Assembly: GCF_027474845.2 (NCBI RefSeq)
Contig: NZ_CP107031.2
Span: 1,378,501 to 1,442,500, forward strand
DNA from: Maribacter aestuarii
GTDB lineage: Bacteria > Bacteroidota > Bacteroidia > Flavobacteriales > Flavobacteriaceae
Length of the DNA stretch: 64,000 nt
Direction of reading: 5' to 3'
Each line of letters opens with the position of its first letter. Positions within the stretch are counted from its first letter, which is position 1. Both the position numbers and the translations under genes were made by a program. The notes below the pieces were generated by a model. The model was not told the DNA's origin, ran no database searches, and worked only from the letters and a program-made list of their open reading frames with translations. Below, one piece after another: positions 49,457 to 57,951 of this stretch.

Positions 49457-50946
49457 ATGTTCAATAAGCTCAAAAAACAGGTGTCAATTCGTGTCAAATA
49501 TTTGAATGAGAATTCGGTATTCTTTTCTTTATTTCTTATTACGTTATTTATTCGATTCCCATTTTTCTTCAGAGATTATATAGATCGTGATGAAAGCACC
49601 TTTATCCTTTTGGGCCAATCCTGGGTAGATGGGCAATTGCCCTACTTGGAGCTTTGGGACTTAAAGCCACCGCTCACATTCGCTTTTTTCGCAGCTATCA
49701 TTTCCATTTTTGGAAAAAGCTTCTTGGCCATCCGTTTTTTTGGTGCTGTTTTGGTTGTGATTACAGCTTTTTTCACTTTTAAAATTGCTGTACACATTAC
49801 TACTAAAAAAGTTGCCTATTGGGCCTCTGTTTGTTGTGTGCTTTTATTGAGCTTATTTGGAAGTTTGCAAGGGGTCATGTCCGAACACATTTGTATGGCT
49901 GCCTTTGTTCCAGGACTTTATTTATTAATAAGCAAAAAAAGAATTATTGGTTTTTGGCATCCGGCATCCTTATGGGAATAACTGTTATGGTAAAATTGAA
50001 CATGGCCTATCCCATTCTAATCCTCGGCCTTTTCTTGTGTTACGAATTATTTAAAAGTAAGAAAATAAAATCCGTTTGGAATCTATTTCTGTTCGGGATC
50101 GGTATCTGTACGGTAATTCTCTTGACCATTTTTCCCTATTACAATGCAGGCGAACTTACGGTCTGGTGGAAGTCCGTAATTCTTGCGCCATTGAAATATA
50201 CGGAAGCCAGACGCTTTTCCTTTTTTAAACTGGCCCCAACTTTTTTAGTGGTTGGAGGTTTTTTGTTCTTATCATGGAAAAAAGGTTGGATGAATTTTAA
50301 AAATAGGACTGTTATACTCCTAACAGTCGCCATTTTTGGAGTTTTGCTATCGTTTTTGAAAGGCGGGAGAGTTAATGGGCATTACTTGATTCAGATATAT
50401 CCAATGCTAGTTGTCTTTATAGCGGTAGTTGTTCAAGCCATAATAACCGTATACAGCTTTAAGGTTTCACGAACAATCTTATTTATATTGCTTTTAATTC
50501 CCATAGAAAGCTATCTGGAATATGTAAATATTGTTCAAAGCAAGATTCAAAAAGGTACTTTTTTCAATGGAGAAGGGTTCACTGTTCCGCAGTATATCGC
50601 TAATAACGGTTTAGAGAAAAAGAACATCCTATTTTTAGGCTATCATATCGGATACTGGAATCTAAATTGCCTACCTCCTACTAAAGCATCTACCCATCCC
50701 AGTAATATTTGTAGGGATGAACTCTTTCCCTTTTTTGATAACCCTAGGGAAAATTCCATTCAAGAGTTGCGCTATATCATGGAAGAACTACGCCCTAAAA
50801 CGATAGTTGTCAGGAAAGATAGGCGTGTTTTTGATAAAAAAGAAGAGGAAGAAAATGAATATATTGATGCTTTCCTAACCAAGCATTATAGAGTACATGC
50901 CACTGTGGAAAAGGCCGAAATACTGCAACGCTTAGAGGGTCTCTAA
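49457..50946 (+). CDS. GT-C family membrane glycosyltransferase (frameshifted at A7 tract)
   Basis: This multi-spanning protein (about ten TM helices) has FRDYIDRDESTFILLGQSW in the first extracytoplasmic loop, the GT39/ArnT-like acidic motif. YLELWDLKPPLTFAF and FGKSFLAIRFFGAV follow, then further hydrophobic helices to a soluble C-terminus. It probably transfers a sugar from a lipid carrier. As given, the frame ends at 49981 after KKRIIGFW. One extra A at 49934-49940 restores KKKNYWFLASGILMGIT and gives 496 residues. It lies between bioD and bioA on the opposite strand and overlaps the end of bioD by 15 bases. The acceptor is unknown. Confidence 0.82.
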
Positions 50947-51549
50947 GATATGTTTGAACTTTTCGGCATATCTTTTTATCACCGTCTTGTCAAAATGAGG
51001 CTCCTCTTCTATCCTACCAATCAATGAAACCCCTGTTTTGTGCAAAATTATATTTTCTGTATGCGGATTTGCATTGCCGCTAAATAGAACAAAAACTTCG
51101 TACCCCTTTTTTTGTAACCAGCTTATGGTTAATAACGAATGGTTTATGCTACCCAAATAATGTCTTGAAACCACGATTACTTTATAATCCGGCATTATAA
51201 TATCGAACATTGTATCTTCCTCGTTTAGCGGCACTAACAAACCACCGGCCCCTTCGATAATAAGATGATTATCCGTTTCCGGTTCGTTAATATGAAAACG
51301 ATCTATTCGAACACCATCAATCTCCGCCGCGGCATGCGGGCTCATAGGGCTTTTCAACTCATAACTACTAGGATGGATTTTTGTTTTGGTATTGGAGATT
51401 AATTCAGCAACCTTATGACTGTCCGTATTGTCCAAATCACCGGCCTGAACAGGTTTCCAATAATCCCCCTCCAAAGCTTCCGTAATTATGGCGGAGGCAA
51501 TTGTTTTTCCTACTCCTGTGGATATACCAGTGACGAATATTTTCTGCAT
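50932..51549 (-). CDS. bioD: Dethiobiotin synthetase
   Basis: This 205-residue ATP-dependent carboxylase closes the ureido ring of dethiobiotin from DAPA. The P-loop is TGISTGVGKTIASAI, WKPVQAGD carries the conserved Lys, and IIEGAGGLLVPLNEE is the substrate loop. It starts at the stop of the DUF2007 gene (TAATG overlap), so translation is coupled. Its 3' end overlaps the convergent glycosyltransferase by 15 bases, which separates it from bioA. Confidence 0.97.
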   Translation of the reverse strand: MQKIFVTGISTGVGKTIASAIITEALEGDYWKPVQAGDLDNTDSHKVAELISNTKTKIHPSSYELKSPMSPHAAAEIDGVRIDRFHINEPETDNHLIIEGAGGLLVPLNEEDTMFDIIMPDYKVIVVSRHYLGSINHSLLTISWLQKKGYEVFVLFSGNANPHTENIILHKTGVSLIGRIEEEPHFDKTVIKRYAEKFKHILETL

Positions 51550-51935
51550 TAGTTACTCGGATTTGTAATTATGCCACAATTTAGGCACTTATATTTTCTT
51601 TTTTCAAAAAATGGAAAAAGTTTATAAAAAATTCCTTTCCTGCTATAATAAACCTCGGATTTACTTGCTTTACAATTAGGACAAACAATTGGTTCCCCCT
51701 TTTCGTCCAAGGCATAGGCTCTTACTTCATTATAAATCTCCAAGGCCCTTTCCTTATCCCGTGAATATACCTGCAACTTGACCCCTCCGATAGCGTTGCT
51801 GATTAGGGGGTCTGAATTTAGGGTATTCTCATCCCTTAGAAATACTGGGATTCCTTCGGACTCCAACTTTCCTTTTATTATCTGTACGTCGGCAGCATAT
51901 TCGAATGATGCCAAAAGATAAAATTTCTCTTCCAT
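51549..51935 (-). CDS. DUF2007 protein with C-terminal zinc ribbon
   Basis: This 128-residue cytoplasmic protein has a DUF2007 domain (about 1-75; FYLLASFEYAADVQIIKGKLES, IPVFLRDEN, GGVKLQVYSRDKERALEIY). A zinc-ribbon-like tail has two CxxC pairs (CPNCK and CLNCG). DUF2007 proteins resemble PII-type signal-transducing folds, and their ligand is unknown. It sits between bioF and bioD with a four-base gap and a TAATG overlap, so it is an integral member of the biotin operon. A regulatory or chaperone role there is speculative. Confidence 0.85.
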   Translation of the reverse strand: MEEKFYLLASFEYAADVQIIKGKLESEGIPVFLRDENTLNSDPLISNAIGGVKLQVYSRDKERALEIYNEVRAYALDEKGEPIVCPNCKASKSEVYYSRKGIFYKLFPFFEKRKYKCLNCGIITNPSN

Positions 51936-51939
51936 AGGC

Positions 51940-53100
51940 CTAAAGATAGTTGGACAATAATTCTAACACCAGTCCAATCTCCTCTTCGGAATTGGTGCTA
52001 TGTATGCAAAATCTTAACCGCTCTTGTCCTAACGGTACGGTCGGGTAAAGGATAGCCTTAACGTTGAACCCCTTGTCCTTGAGTTTTTTTGAAACCGATT
52101 TTACCCTAGTGTTATCACTAATGATATAGGAGTGAATGGCAGAATTGCTAACCACAAAATGCTCCTGCAAGTTTAATTTTACAGCTTTTTCCTTAAAAAA
52201 ATTGATATTTCTCTTTAGCCTTTGACGTTCTTCTTGTGAATCATCCTTTAGGTATTCATATGAAGAAATTACTGTGGCAATGCAGTGAGGTGATAGCCCT
52301 GTGCTATAAATAAAGCTTCTCGCAAAATTGAGAAGATATGCTGTAAGTGAGGACGGACCCAATATTGCAGCTCCGTGGGCACCTAGCGCCTTTCCAAAAG
52401 TGACAATTCTGGCAAATACGTTCCCCTGAAGCTTCAATTCCTGTACTAAGCCTTCTCCATTTTTTCCAAAAATACCTACGGCATGCGCTTCATCCACAAT
52501 CAACCTGTACTTGTTATTAGTGCAAAATTGAGCAAGCGCCTTTAAATCCGGGGAATCCCCATCCATTGAAAAAACAGACTCCGTAACAATATAAATTTCC
52601 GCATCCTTTTCCGGTTTACTACCTTTTAATACCGCACTAATCTTTTCTTGTAAACCAGTAATATCGTTATGCGGGAATTTATAACTCTTGGCATTGCTCA
52701 TGGCCATACCATCCCTAATACTGGCATGAACGAGTTCATCGTAAAATATTAAATCTCCCCTTAGCGGCACTGAACTAAAGAATCCGATGTTCGCATCGTA
52801 TCCGGAATTGAACACCAAGGCACTTTCGGCCATATGAAAACTACTTAGAAGGGATTCTAGCGTTTCATACAGCGAGTGATTACCCGTTAACAATCGTGAA
52901 CCTGTAGCGCCATTTTCCGCAATGTTCTTGGTTAGTAAGAGCTGAAAGGTCTTGGAAAATAGTGTTTCATCTTTGGCAAGTCCCAGATAGTCGTTGGAAG
53001 TGAAATCCACTAATCCTTGCTCATAGTCGAGCACACGGAGTGAATCTTCTTTAACCCTTTCCTCCAATTTTTGTTTTAGTCTTTTTGGGAAATCTAGCAT
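51940..53100 (-). CDS. bioF: 8-amino-7-oxononanoate synthase
   Basis: This 386-residue PLP enzyme condenses pimeloyl-thioester with L-alanine to KAPA, the first committed biotin step. The motifs are FTSNDYLGLA, GSRLLTGNHSLYETLE, FNSGYDANIGF, DELVHASIRDG, DEAHAVGIFGKNG and TFGKALGAHGA, in which the Lys anchors PLP. It is the first gene of the operon bioF-DUF2007-bioD. A TACATTTG box (53106-53113) sits directly before the ATG, which would give an almost leaderless transcript if used. Confidence 0.97.
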   Translation of the reverse strand: MLDFPKRLKQKLEERVKEDSLRVLDYEQGLVDFTSNDYLGLAKDETLFSKTFQLLLTKNIAENGATGSRLLTGNHSLYETLESLLSSFHMAESALVFNSGYDANIGFFSSVPLRGDLIFYDELVHASIRDGMAMSNAKSYKFPHNDITGLQEKISAVLKGSKPEKDAEIYIVTESVFSMDGDSPDLKALAQFCTNNKYRLIVDEAHAVGIFGKNGEGLVQELKLQGNVFARIVTFGKALGAHGAAILGPSSLTAYLLNFARSFIYSTGLSPHCIATVISSYEYLKDDSQEERQRLKRNINFFKEKAVKLNLQEHFVVSNSAIHSYIISDNTRVKSVSKKLKDKGFNVKAILYPTVPLGQERLRFCIHSTNSEEEIGLVLELLSNYL

Positions 53101-53105
53101 GCCAT

Positions 53106-53113
53106 CAAATGTA
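53106..53113 (-). promoter_or_regulatory. -7-type box abutting bioF start
   Basis: TACATTTG on the minus strand matches TAnnTTTG and ends six bases before the bioF ATG. If used, the mRNA would start at or near the start codon. Confidence 0.3.
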
Positions 53114-53149
53114 GCATGTTTAAGGAAAAAATCTATAGGGAATTTCGTT

Positions 53150-53625
53150 TTATTGGATTACTTCGAATTCAAAATCCTCCACACTAAAATTAGTGAAATT
53201 ATGTGTGATGAAAAGACCAATTCTATGGCCATTTTATTGCGGATAGAGTGAAAAAAAAATCAAAGGAAAATCTGAAATTCCCCGTTTCTGCCAAAATAAT
53301 CCCGATTCTAGACTCGTACAAATCTTGCTTTTCATTAAATAACGCACATAAGGTATTAAAATCATCTACCAGCATTCCTTTTTCTTCCACAATTAAATTG
53401 TTCGCAACTTTTATTTGGGCGTATCCATTGGATTGAGGAGAAAACTTCTCCAATACCATTGGGTAATGAAAAGATAATGCAAAGGTAGTTTCAAATACAT
53501 CCAATTTATTTCTAAAACCATCCTCATCCAAATACCTGCTAAAATCCTATTCAAAAAAAATGGTGTCGCCAATAACATAATTTTTATCGTTCTCCAAGGA
53601 TAGGGACTAAATATATAGATGTGCA
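53150..53625 (-). pseudogene. Broken gene, fragments of a conserved hypothetical protein
   Basis: Three consecutive coding segments fit one protein that is no longer open. First comes SLENDKNYVIGDTIFFE, stopped by an in-frame TAG near 53550. The longest piece follows (53223-53531, MDEDGFRNKLDVFETTFALS to FFTLSAIKWP). After a shift of frame comes NGHRIGLFITHNFTNF, ending VEDFEFEVIQ and a TAA at 53150. Codon use looks genuine in all three. No start codon is clear, and the upstream end runs toward the divergent M61 gene. It could be a true pseudogene or a stretch with several base-call losses in A/T runs. The original function is not recognised. Confidence 0.55.
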
Positions 53626-53727
53626 AAAGCATAACGATTGCTTTTTTTTAATCGTAATTATAAAAATATGGTCAGAATTTTGCCTCTTATTTCCATATAT
53701 TTAGTGCCAAGATTTAAAATAATATTC

Positions 53728-55524
53728 ATGAAAATATTTCAATTCTTGCCTTTTCTTTTCTTAGTGAGTTGGTCATCTTTCGGGCAGGTAAATTCCTATA
53801 CCATATCGTTTGAAAATGCAATTCACCATGAAGCGGGAATTACGGCTAAGTTTTCGAATATTGAGAAAGACACGTTCGCCGTAAGAATGAGTAGGACTTC
53901 ACCAGGGCGCTACGCCCTTCATGAATTTGCTAAGAACGTCTATAATTTTAAAGCAACCGATGGTAATGGAAACCAGTTAAATGTGGTACGTCCAGATCCA
54001 TATCAATGGCAAATCCTAGGTCATGATGGAGAAGTAAATATTTCCTATACCTTATTTGCAAATAGAGGAGATGGCACCTATTCCCAAATAGATGAAACCC
54101 ATGCCCATTTGAATATTCCCGCTACTTTTATGTACGCTCCTTCTTTATCAGAAAGAAAAATAGAAGTGGATTTTAAGGTCCGGAAAGATTTAGACTGGAA
54201 AGTTGCTACGCAACTCCCGTTAGTTTCTGGAACTACCTATTCCGCTCCCGACCTCCAGTACTTTATGGACAGCCCAACGGAGGTCAGTAATTTTGGGCTA
54301 CGAGAATTTGTGGTCGATGGGCAAACCATACAATTGGCCCTTCATCATAATGGTACGGAAGAAGAACTAAATACTTATTTTGAGAAAGTGAAGAAAGTGG
54401 TCTTGGCAGAGAAAGAGGTTTATGGCGAACTGCCAACATTTGATTACGGTAAATATACTTTTTTGGCCTGCTATATTCCCAATGCATCGGGTGATGGGAT
54501 GGAACATCGCAATTCTACAATTTTAACCAGTACCAGAAGTTTGGCAGAGGGAGGAATGGATAATAATATCGGAACGGTTTCCCATGAGTTTTTTCATGCT
54601 TGGAACGTAGAGCGTATTCGTCCGGAATCATTAGAACCTTTTAATTTTGAAGAAGCCAATATGAGTGGGGCGCTTTGGTTTGCAGAAGGTTTTACCAGTT
54701 ATTACACTGGTTTAATTTTATGTAGAGCCAGACTTATTTCTCCCCAAAAGTATGTAGAAGGACTATCGGGCACCTTCAATTATGTTTGGAATTCCCCCGC
54801 GCGCCAGTTTTTCAACCCAATAGAAATGAGCTACCAAGCGCCTTTCGTAGATGCCGCAACTTCAGTTGACCCTGTTAACCGGGAGAATACGTTTATCTCC
54901 TATTATTCCTATGGAAGCGTTCTCGGATTGGCCTTGGATCTCTCCCTAAGGGAAAGTGATTTAAACTTGGACGATTACATGAAACTGGTTTGGCAAACCT
55001 ATGGAAAAAATGAAACTCCATATACGGTTGCAGATTTGCAAAGAACCTTAAACATGTACGCAGGTAAAGATTTCGGGGATGCATTTTTCAACAACTACAT
55101 TTACAATAGTAAAATGCCCGATTATGAGCGATTTTTGAAATTTGTGGGGGTTGTTTTAATACAAAATGCAAGCGAGCCTTATTTTGGAGTAACAGTAGTT
55201 CTAGACGGTGACGGAAATGGCAAAATTTCTTCCAACCCTAAAATGAATAGTCCTGCATATAACGCCGGGTTGGACAATGGAGATATCATAACCGCAATAA
55301 ATGGTGACCCATATCCAAAATCCGAGCAATTCGATGCTGTTATTAAACAATTTTCCGTTGGCGATACAATTAAAATTGATTTTGAGCGCTTTGGCCAGAA
55401 GAAGACAGCGCAAGTAATCCTAACGGCTAATCCCACGTACACCCTCTCCTTATTTGAGAGCGAAGGGGAAAACCCTACAGCAGAAGTTTTGAAGAGTCGA
55501 GAAGATTGGTTAAGGCTAGAGTAA
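53728..55524 (+). CDS. M61-family glycyl aminopeptidase-like metalloprotease with PDZ domain
   Basis: The start chosen at 53728 gives a signal peptide (FQFLPFLFLVSWSSFGQ); the frame is open from 53638 but upstream starts lack a signal. The protein has 598 residues. Its M61 N-terminal beta domain is followed by the catalytic domain with HEFFH in GTVSHEFFHAWNVERIRP and a downstream glutamate in WFAEGFTSYYTG. A PDZ domain closes it (about 495-570, SPAYNAGLDNGDIITAINGD). It is an exported zinc aminopeptidase. Its stop is directly followed by the GNAT gene. Confidence 0.94.
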   Translation: MKIFQFLPFLFLVSWSSFGQVNSYTISFENAIHHEAGITAKFSNIEKDTFAVRMSRTSPGRYALHEFAKNVYNFKATDGNGNQLNVVRPDPYQWQILGHDGEVNISYTLFANRGDGTYSQIDETHAHLNIPATFMYAPSLSERKIEVDFKVRKDLDWKVATQLPLVSGTTYSAPDLQYFMDSPTEVSNFGLREFVVDGQTIQLALHHNGTEEELNTYFEKVKKVVLAEKEVYGELPTFDYGKYTFLACYIPNASGDGMEHRNSTILTSTRSLAEGGMDNNIGTVSHEFFHAWNVERIRPESLEPFNFEEANMSGALWFAEGFTSYYTGLILCRARLISPQKYVEGLSGTFNYVWNSPARQFFNPIEMSYQAPFVDAATSVDPVNRENTFISYYSYGSVLGLALDLSLRESDLNLDDYMKLVWQTYGKNETPYTVADLQRTLNMYAGKDFGDAFFNNYIYNSKMPDYERFLKFVGVVLIQNASEPYFGVTVVLDGDGNGKISSNPKMNSPAYNAGLDNGDIITAINGDPYPKSEQFDAVIKQFSVGDTIKIDFERFGQKKTAQVILTANPTYTLSLFESEGENPTAEVLKSREDWLRLE

Positions 55525-56061
55525 ATGGAAATCTACTACTCCATAGCTGCAACCGATGAAGAACTAAAAGAGATTTTAGCACTTCAAAATAGAAATATGG
55601 TTACGACCATTTCCGGCGAGGAAAGGGAAAAAGAAGGTTTTGTTACAGTTATGCATTCCTTTGACATCCTAAAACAAATGAATAGTATTTGTCCACACAT
55701 TATTGCAAAGGCTAATGGTAAAGTAGTAGGATATGCGCTAAGTATGCATCCTAATTTTGGAGACGATATTCCTGTCTTAAAACCTATGTTCAAAGAGTTA
55801 GAAAATTTAAAAATTGAAAACTATTTGGTAATGGGACAAGTATGTTTGGATAAAAATTATCGCAAAAAAGGAGTTTTTAGGGAATTGTATGCGACAATGA
55901 AGAGAGAATACAAAAACAATTATGCCACCATAATTACAGAAGTGGATGCCACGAATACACGTTCCTTCAATGCCCATCTAGCCGTTGGCTTTGAGCTATT
56001 GCGTAGTTATAAATCGATAGGACGAAAATGGAATATAATTACCTTACCTACCCAAGAATAA
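55525..56061 (+). CDS. GNAT-family N-acetyltransferase
   Basis: This 178-residue protein has the GNAT pattern: ANGKVVGYALSMHP for strands 2-3, YLVMGQVCLDKNYRKKGVFRELYATMKREY with the acetyl-CoA loop (R-x-x-G-V/A), and VDATNTRSFNAHLAVGFELL. The acceptor substrate cannot be read. The ATG immediately follows the M61 stop codon with no gap, so the two are cotranscribed and probably translationally coupled. Confidence 0.88.
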   Translation: MEIYYSIAATDEELKEILALQNRNMVTTISGEEREKEGFVTVMHSFDILKQMNSICPHIIAKANGKVVGYALSMHPNFGDDIPVLKPMFKELENLKIENYLVMGQVCLDKNYRKKGVFRELYATMKREYKNNYATIITEVDATNTRSFNAHLAVGFELLRSYKSIGRKWNIITLPTQE

Positions 56062-56107
56062 AATTTTATCTAAAAAAAATAGAAATTTAGAAGTAAGTAA
56101 TTGAAAT

Positions 56108-56320
56108 TTATTTTAAAACTTCAGATGGTTTGGCGATAGTTTTTGTGTCACTATTTACGTAATCGTGGGTTTCATTTGCCTCAGGCACTTCTGCTTTCAG
56201 AAGTGGGGTTTTAATTACATATGAAGAGACCAAATCATGATCCTTCTGACAAGATGTAAAAACAGTACAAAGTAAGAGGAGGGAAAATGCTGTAAGTGCA
56301 TTTTTAAGCTTCAATACCAT
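56108..56320 (-). CDS. Small lipoprotein of unknown function
   Basis: This 70-residue lipoprotein has signal FSLLLLCTVFTSCQKDHD with lipobox FTSC. The mature part is about 45 residues, acidic and Pro/Thr-containing (LLKAEVPEANETHDYVNSD), with no recognised domain. It is convergent with the GNAT gene. The intergenic region 56321-56593 (273 bases) between it and the divergent DUF2975 operon holds the operator-like repeats at 56540-56583 and is otherwise AT-rich and empty. Confidence 0.6.
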   Translation of the reverse strand: MVLKLKNALTAFSLLLLCTVFTSCQKDHDLVSSYVIKTPLLKAEVPEANETHDYVNSDTKTIAKPSEVLK

Positions 56321-56539
56321 ATCAAAAAGTCAGCAAATTTAATTTAAGCCCGCAAAGTATCTAAAAAAATAAGTTTGCCGATGAAAATGATATTTTTTTC
56401 GATGAACTACACGTTTAAGTTATTAACATATAGTTTATAAGTATTTGCACAACCACTTTAAAAGTTATATTGGAATCTCTGATGTTGTAGAAAATCATTA
56501 ACTGTTACATATCTTATTTTGAAAAAACACTATTTTATT

Positions 56540-56583
56540 ATTGTTTATCAATAATTATTTTATATTTGTTATTGTTAAACAAT
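56540..56583 (+). promoter_or_regulatory. Promoter with paired operator-like repeats (DUF2975/HTH operon)
   Basis: TATATTTG (56561-56568) is a good -7 box. It is bracketed by two related inverted repeats: ATTGTTTATCAAT (56540-56552) and the perfect ATTGTT-A-AACAAT (56571-56583). Their centres are 31 bp apart, about three helical turns, so both would be on one DNA face. This suggests autoregulation by the HTH protein encoded third in the operon. Confidence 0.6.
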
Positions 56584-56593
56584 AATTTTAATC

Positions 56594-57109
56594 ATGAAAA
56601 TGCTCGGCCCAAAATCAGTTTCAAGCTATTTGTTCTATATCATTCGGCTAGGAGCCATTAGCTCTTTAGTTTTAGCACTTTTTATTTTACTTTCCTTTGT
56701 ATTTGGCAATTATGAACTAAAGAATGGGCGCTTTACCATTCCTTTTCCTCTGTTTTCCTACTTTGACATCAAGGGCGATTATAAAACTTCCATCATAACA
56801 AGTATCACACTAATTTTAACTTACATTGGTGGATTTCTCTACAGTTTGTCAATGATTTTAAAATCTTTCAAGTCGGCAGTTCTTTTTAATGCAGCGGCTA
56901 TTCGCCATTTAAAGCTACTTGCAAGTATCAATTTACTGGTTTTCCCAATCGTATATATATTGATACGAAGCATCATCCTGAATATTTCAATAATGAGTGG
57001 AATCCATAATTTGATTCTCAGTGTAATATTCGGTGTGTTTTTACTCTTTGTTGCAGTAATTTTCAAAAGAGGACTGAAGGTTCAAAATGAAAACGATTTA
57101 ACAATTTAA
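56594..57109 (+). CDS. DUF2975 membrane protein 1
   Basis: This 171-residue inner-membrane protein has four transmembrane helices (about 14-34, 62-85, 102-125 and 135-157), separated by short loops. The membrane topology and the context of a tiny Xre/YozG-type HTH protein in the same operon fit DUF2975. The C-terminus, after the last helix, ends KVQNENDLTI. The second protein ends KSENDLTI, so the tail is conserved between the paralogues and may contact the HTH protein. It starts ten bases after the second operator-like repeat. Its function is unknown; a membrane sensor for the regulator is a reasonable guess. Confidence 0.78.
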   Translation: MKMLGPKSVSSYLFYIIRLGAISSLVLALFILLSFVFGNYELKNGRFTIPFPLFSYFDIKGDYKTSIITSITLILTYIGGFLYSLSMILKSFKSAVLFNAAAIRHLKLLASINLLVFPIVYILIRSIILNISIMSGIHNLILSVIFGVFLLFVAVIFKRGLKVQNENDLTI

Positions 57110-57118
57110 TATTGGATT

Positions 57119-57700
57119 ATGAAAAGTATTTCTTTTAATATTCGAGTTTTAACTTGGGTTCTAATAGGCTTTTTAGTTCTTATGGTTTTTTCGAGAATAT
57201 GGCATGGAATTTTATTTATAGAGGAAGCAAAGGGTTATAAATTACTTGGAGTAGAAATTTCCGATAAATTTAGCCCCAATGTTTTTAGAATATTAACCCT
57301 GTTCTATTGTCTATTGCTCAGTTACATTGTATTGCAATTAAAAAAATTTAGTGATGTCATGAATGACTTTTATAATGACCTTTTTTTTAGTGCAAAAAAC
57401 GGAGTACAACTAAAAAGGATAGCAAATGGTATTCTTTTCTTTACAATTTTAATTGGTGTATTAAAACTTTTCTTAGAATTATATTCAATTTCATCATTGG
57501 ACACTTCTGAAATGCTGATTCAGGAAAGTGGCTTTAGGAAAGGTCCTTTACACAACACTGGATATCTTTTTGGTCAAATCATTGCTAAAATTTGTTTTAT
57601 ATGTATTCCACTATTCATAATATCCCAGATTCTTTCTTTACAGTCTGAACTTGTTCAAAAGGGCTATCTGTTAAAATCCGAAAACGACCTAACAATATAG
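57119..57700 (+). CDS. DUF2975 membrane protein 2
   Basis: This 193-residue paralogue of the preceding protein is also predicted to span the membrane four times (about 10-28, 60-80, 100-122 and 155-175). It has FYNDLFFSAKNGVQLKRIANG between helices two and three, the DUF2975 'F..N...LRRIG' pattern. Like its neighbour it ends in ENDLTI. It starts nine bases after the first gene and two bases before the HTH gene, so all three form one operon. The tandem pair may form a heterodimer. Its function is unknown. Confidence 0.8.
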   Translation: MKSISFNIRVLTWVLIGFLVLMVFSRIWHGILFIEEAKGYKLLGVEISDKFSPNVFRILTLFYCLLLSYIVLQLKKFSDVMNDFYNDLFFSAKNGVQLKRIANGILFFTILIGVLKLFLELYSISSLDTSEMLIQESGFRKGPLHNTGYLFGQIIAKICFICIPLFIISQILSLQSELVQKGYLLKSENDLTI

Positions 57701-57702
57701 GT

Positions 57703-57906
57703 ATGGCGATTATTGTTCATCTAGATAAGGTACTGGCGAATCGCAACATAAAGAGTAAGGAACTCGCTGAGATTATTGGTATTACCGAAGCAAATCTTTC
57801 CATTTTAAAATCAGGGAAAGCTAGGGCAATTCGTTTTTCTACATTGGAAGCTATATGCAAAGCGTTAGCTTGTCAACCCGCAGATATTCTTGAATATTGC
57901 CCATAA
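57703..57906 (+). CDS. YozG-like Xre-family HTH regulator
   Basis: This 67-residue protein consists of a single helix-turn-helix domain: LDKVLANRNIKSKELAEIIGI, then TEANLSILKSGKARAIRF, and STLEAICKALACQPADILEY. It matches the short YozG-type Cro/C1 regulators that accompany DUF2975 membrane proteins. It starts two bases after the second DUF2975 gene. The paired ATTGTT/AACAAT repeats around the operon promoter are the obvious candidate binding sites. It has no effector domain, so the membrane proteins may supply the signal. Confidence 0.93.
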   Translation: MAIIVHLDKVLANRNIKSKELAEIIGITEANLSILKSGKARAIRFSTLEAICKALACQPADILEYCP

Positions 57907-57930
57907 AAAAGCCACGTTAAACATGGCTTT
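57905..57930 (-). terminator. Terminator after atpC
   Basis: AAAGCCA pairs with TGGCTTT. On the minus strand a T6 run follows. It ends the atpD-atpC transcript and adjoins the end of the convergent HTH gene. Confidence 0.65.
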
Positions 57931-57951
57931 CCATTAAATATATTTTGCGCT

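Noticed and set aside
53411..53632. 73-codon open frame on the minus strand
   Set aside because: It is out of frame with the coding-like segments of the broken gene and has no domain or signal peptide.
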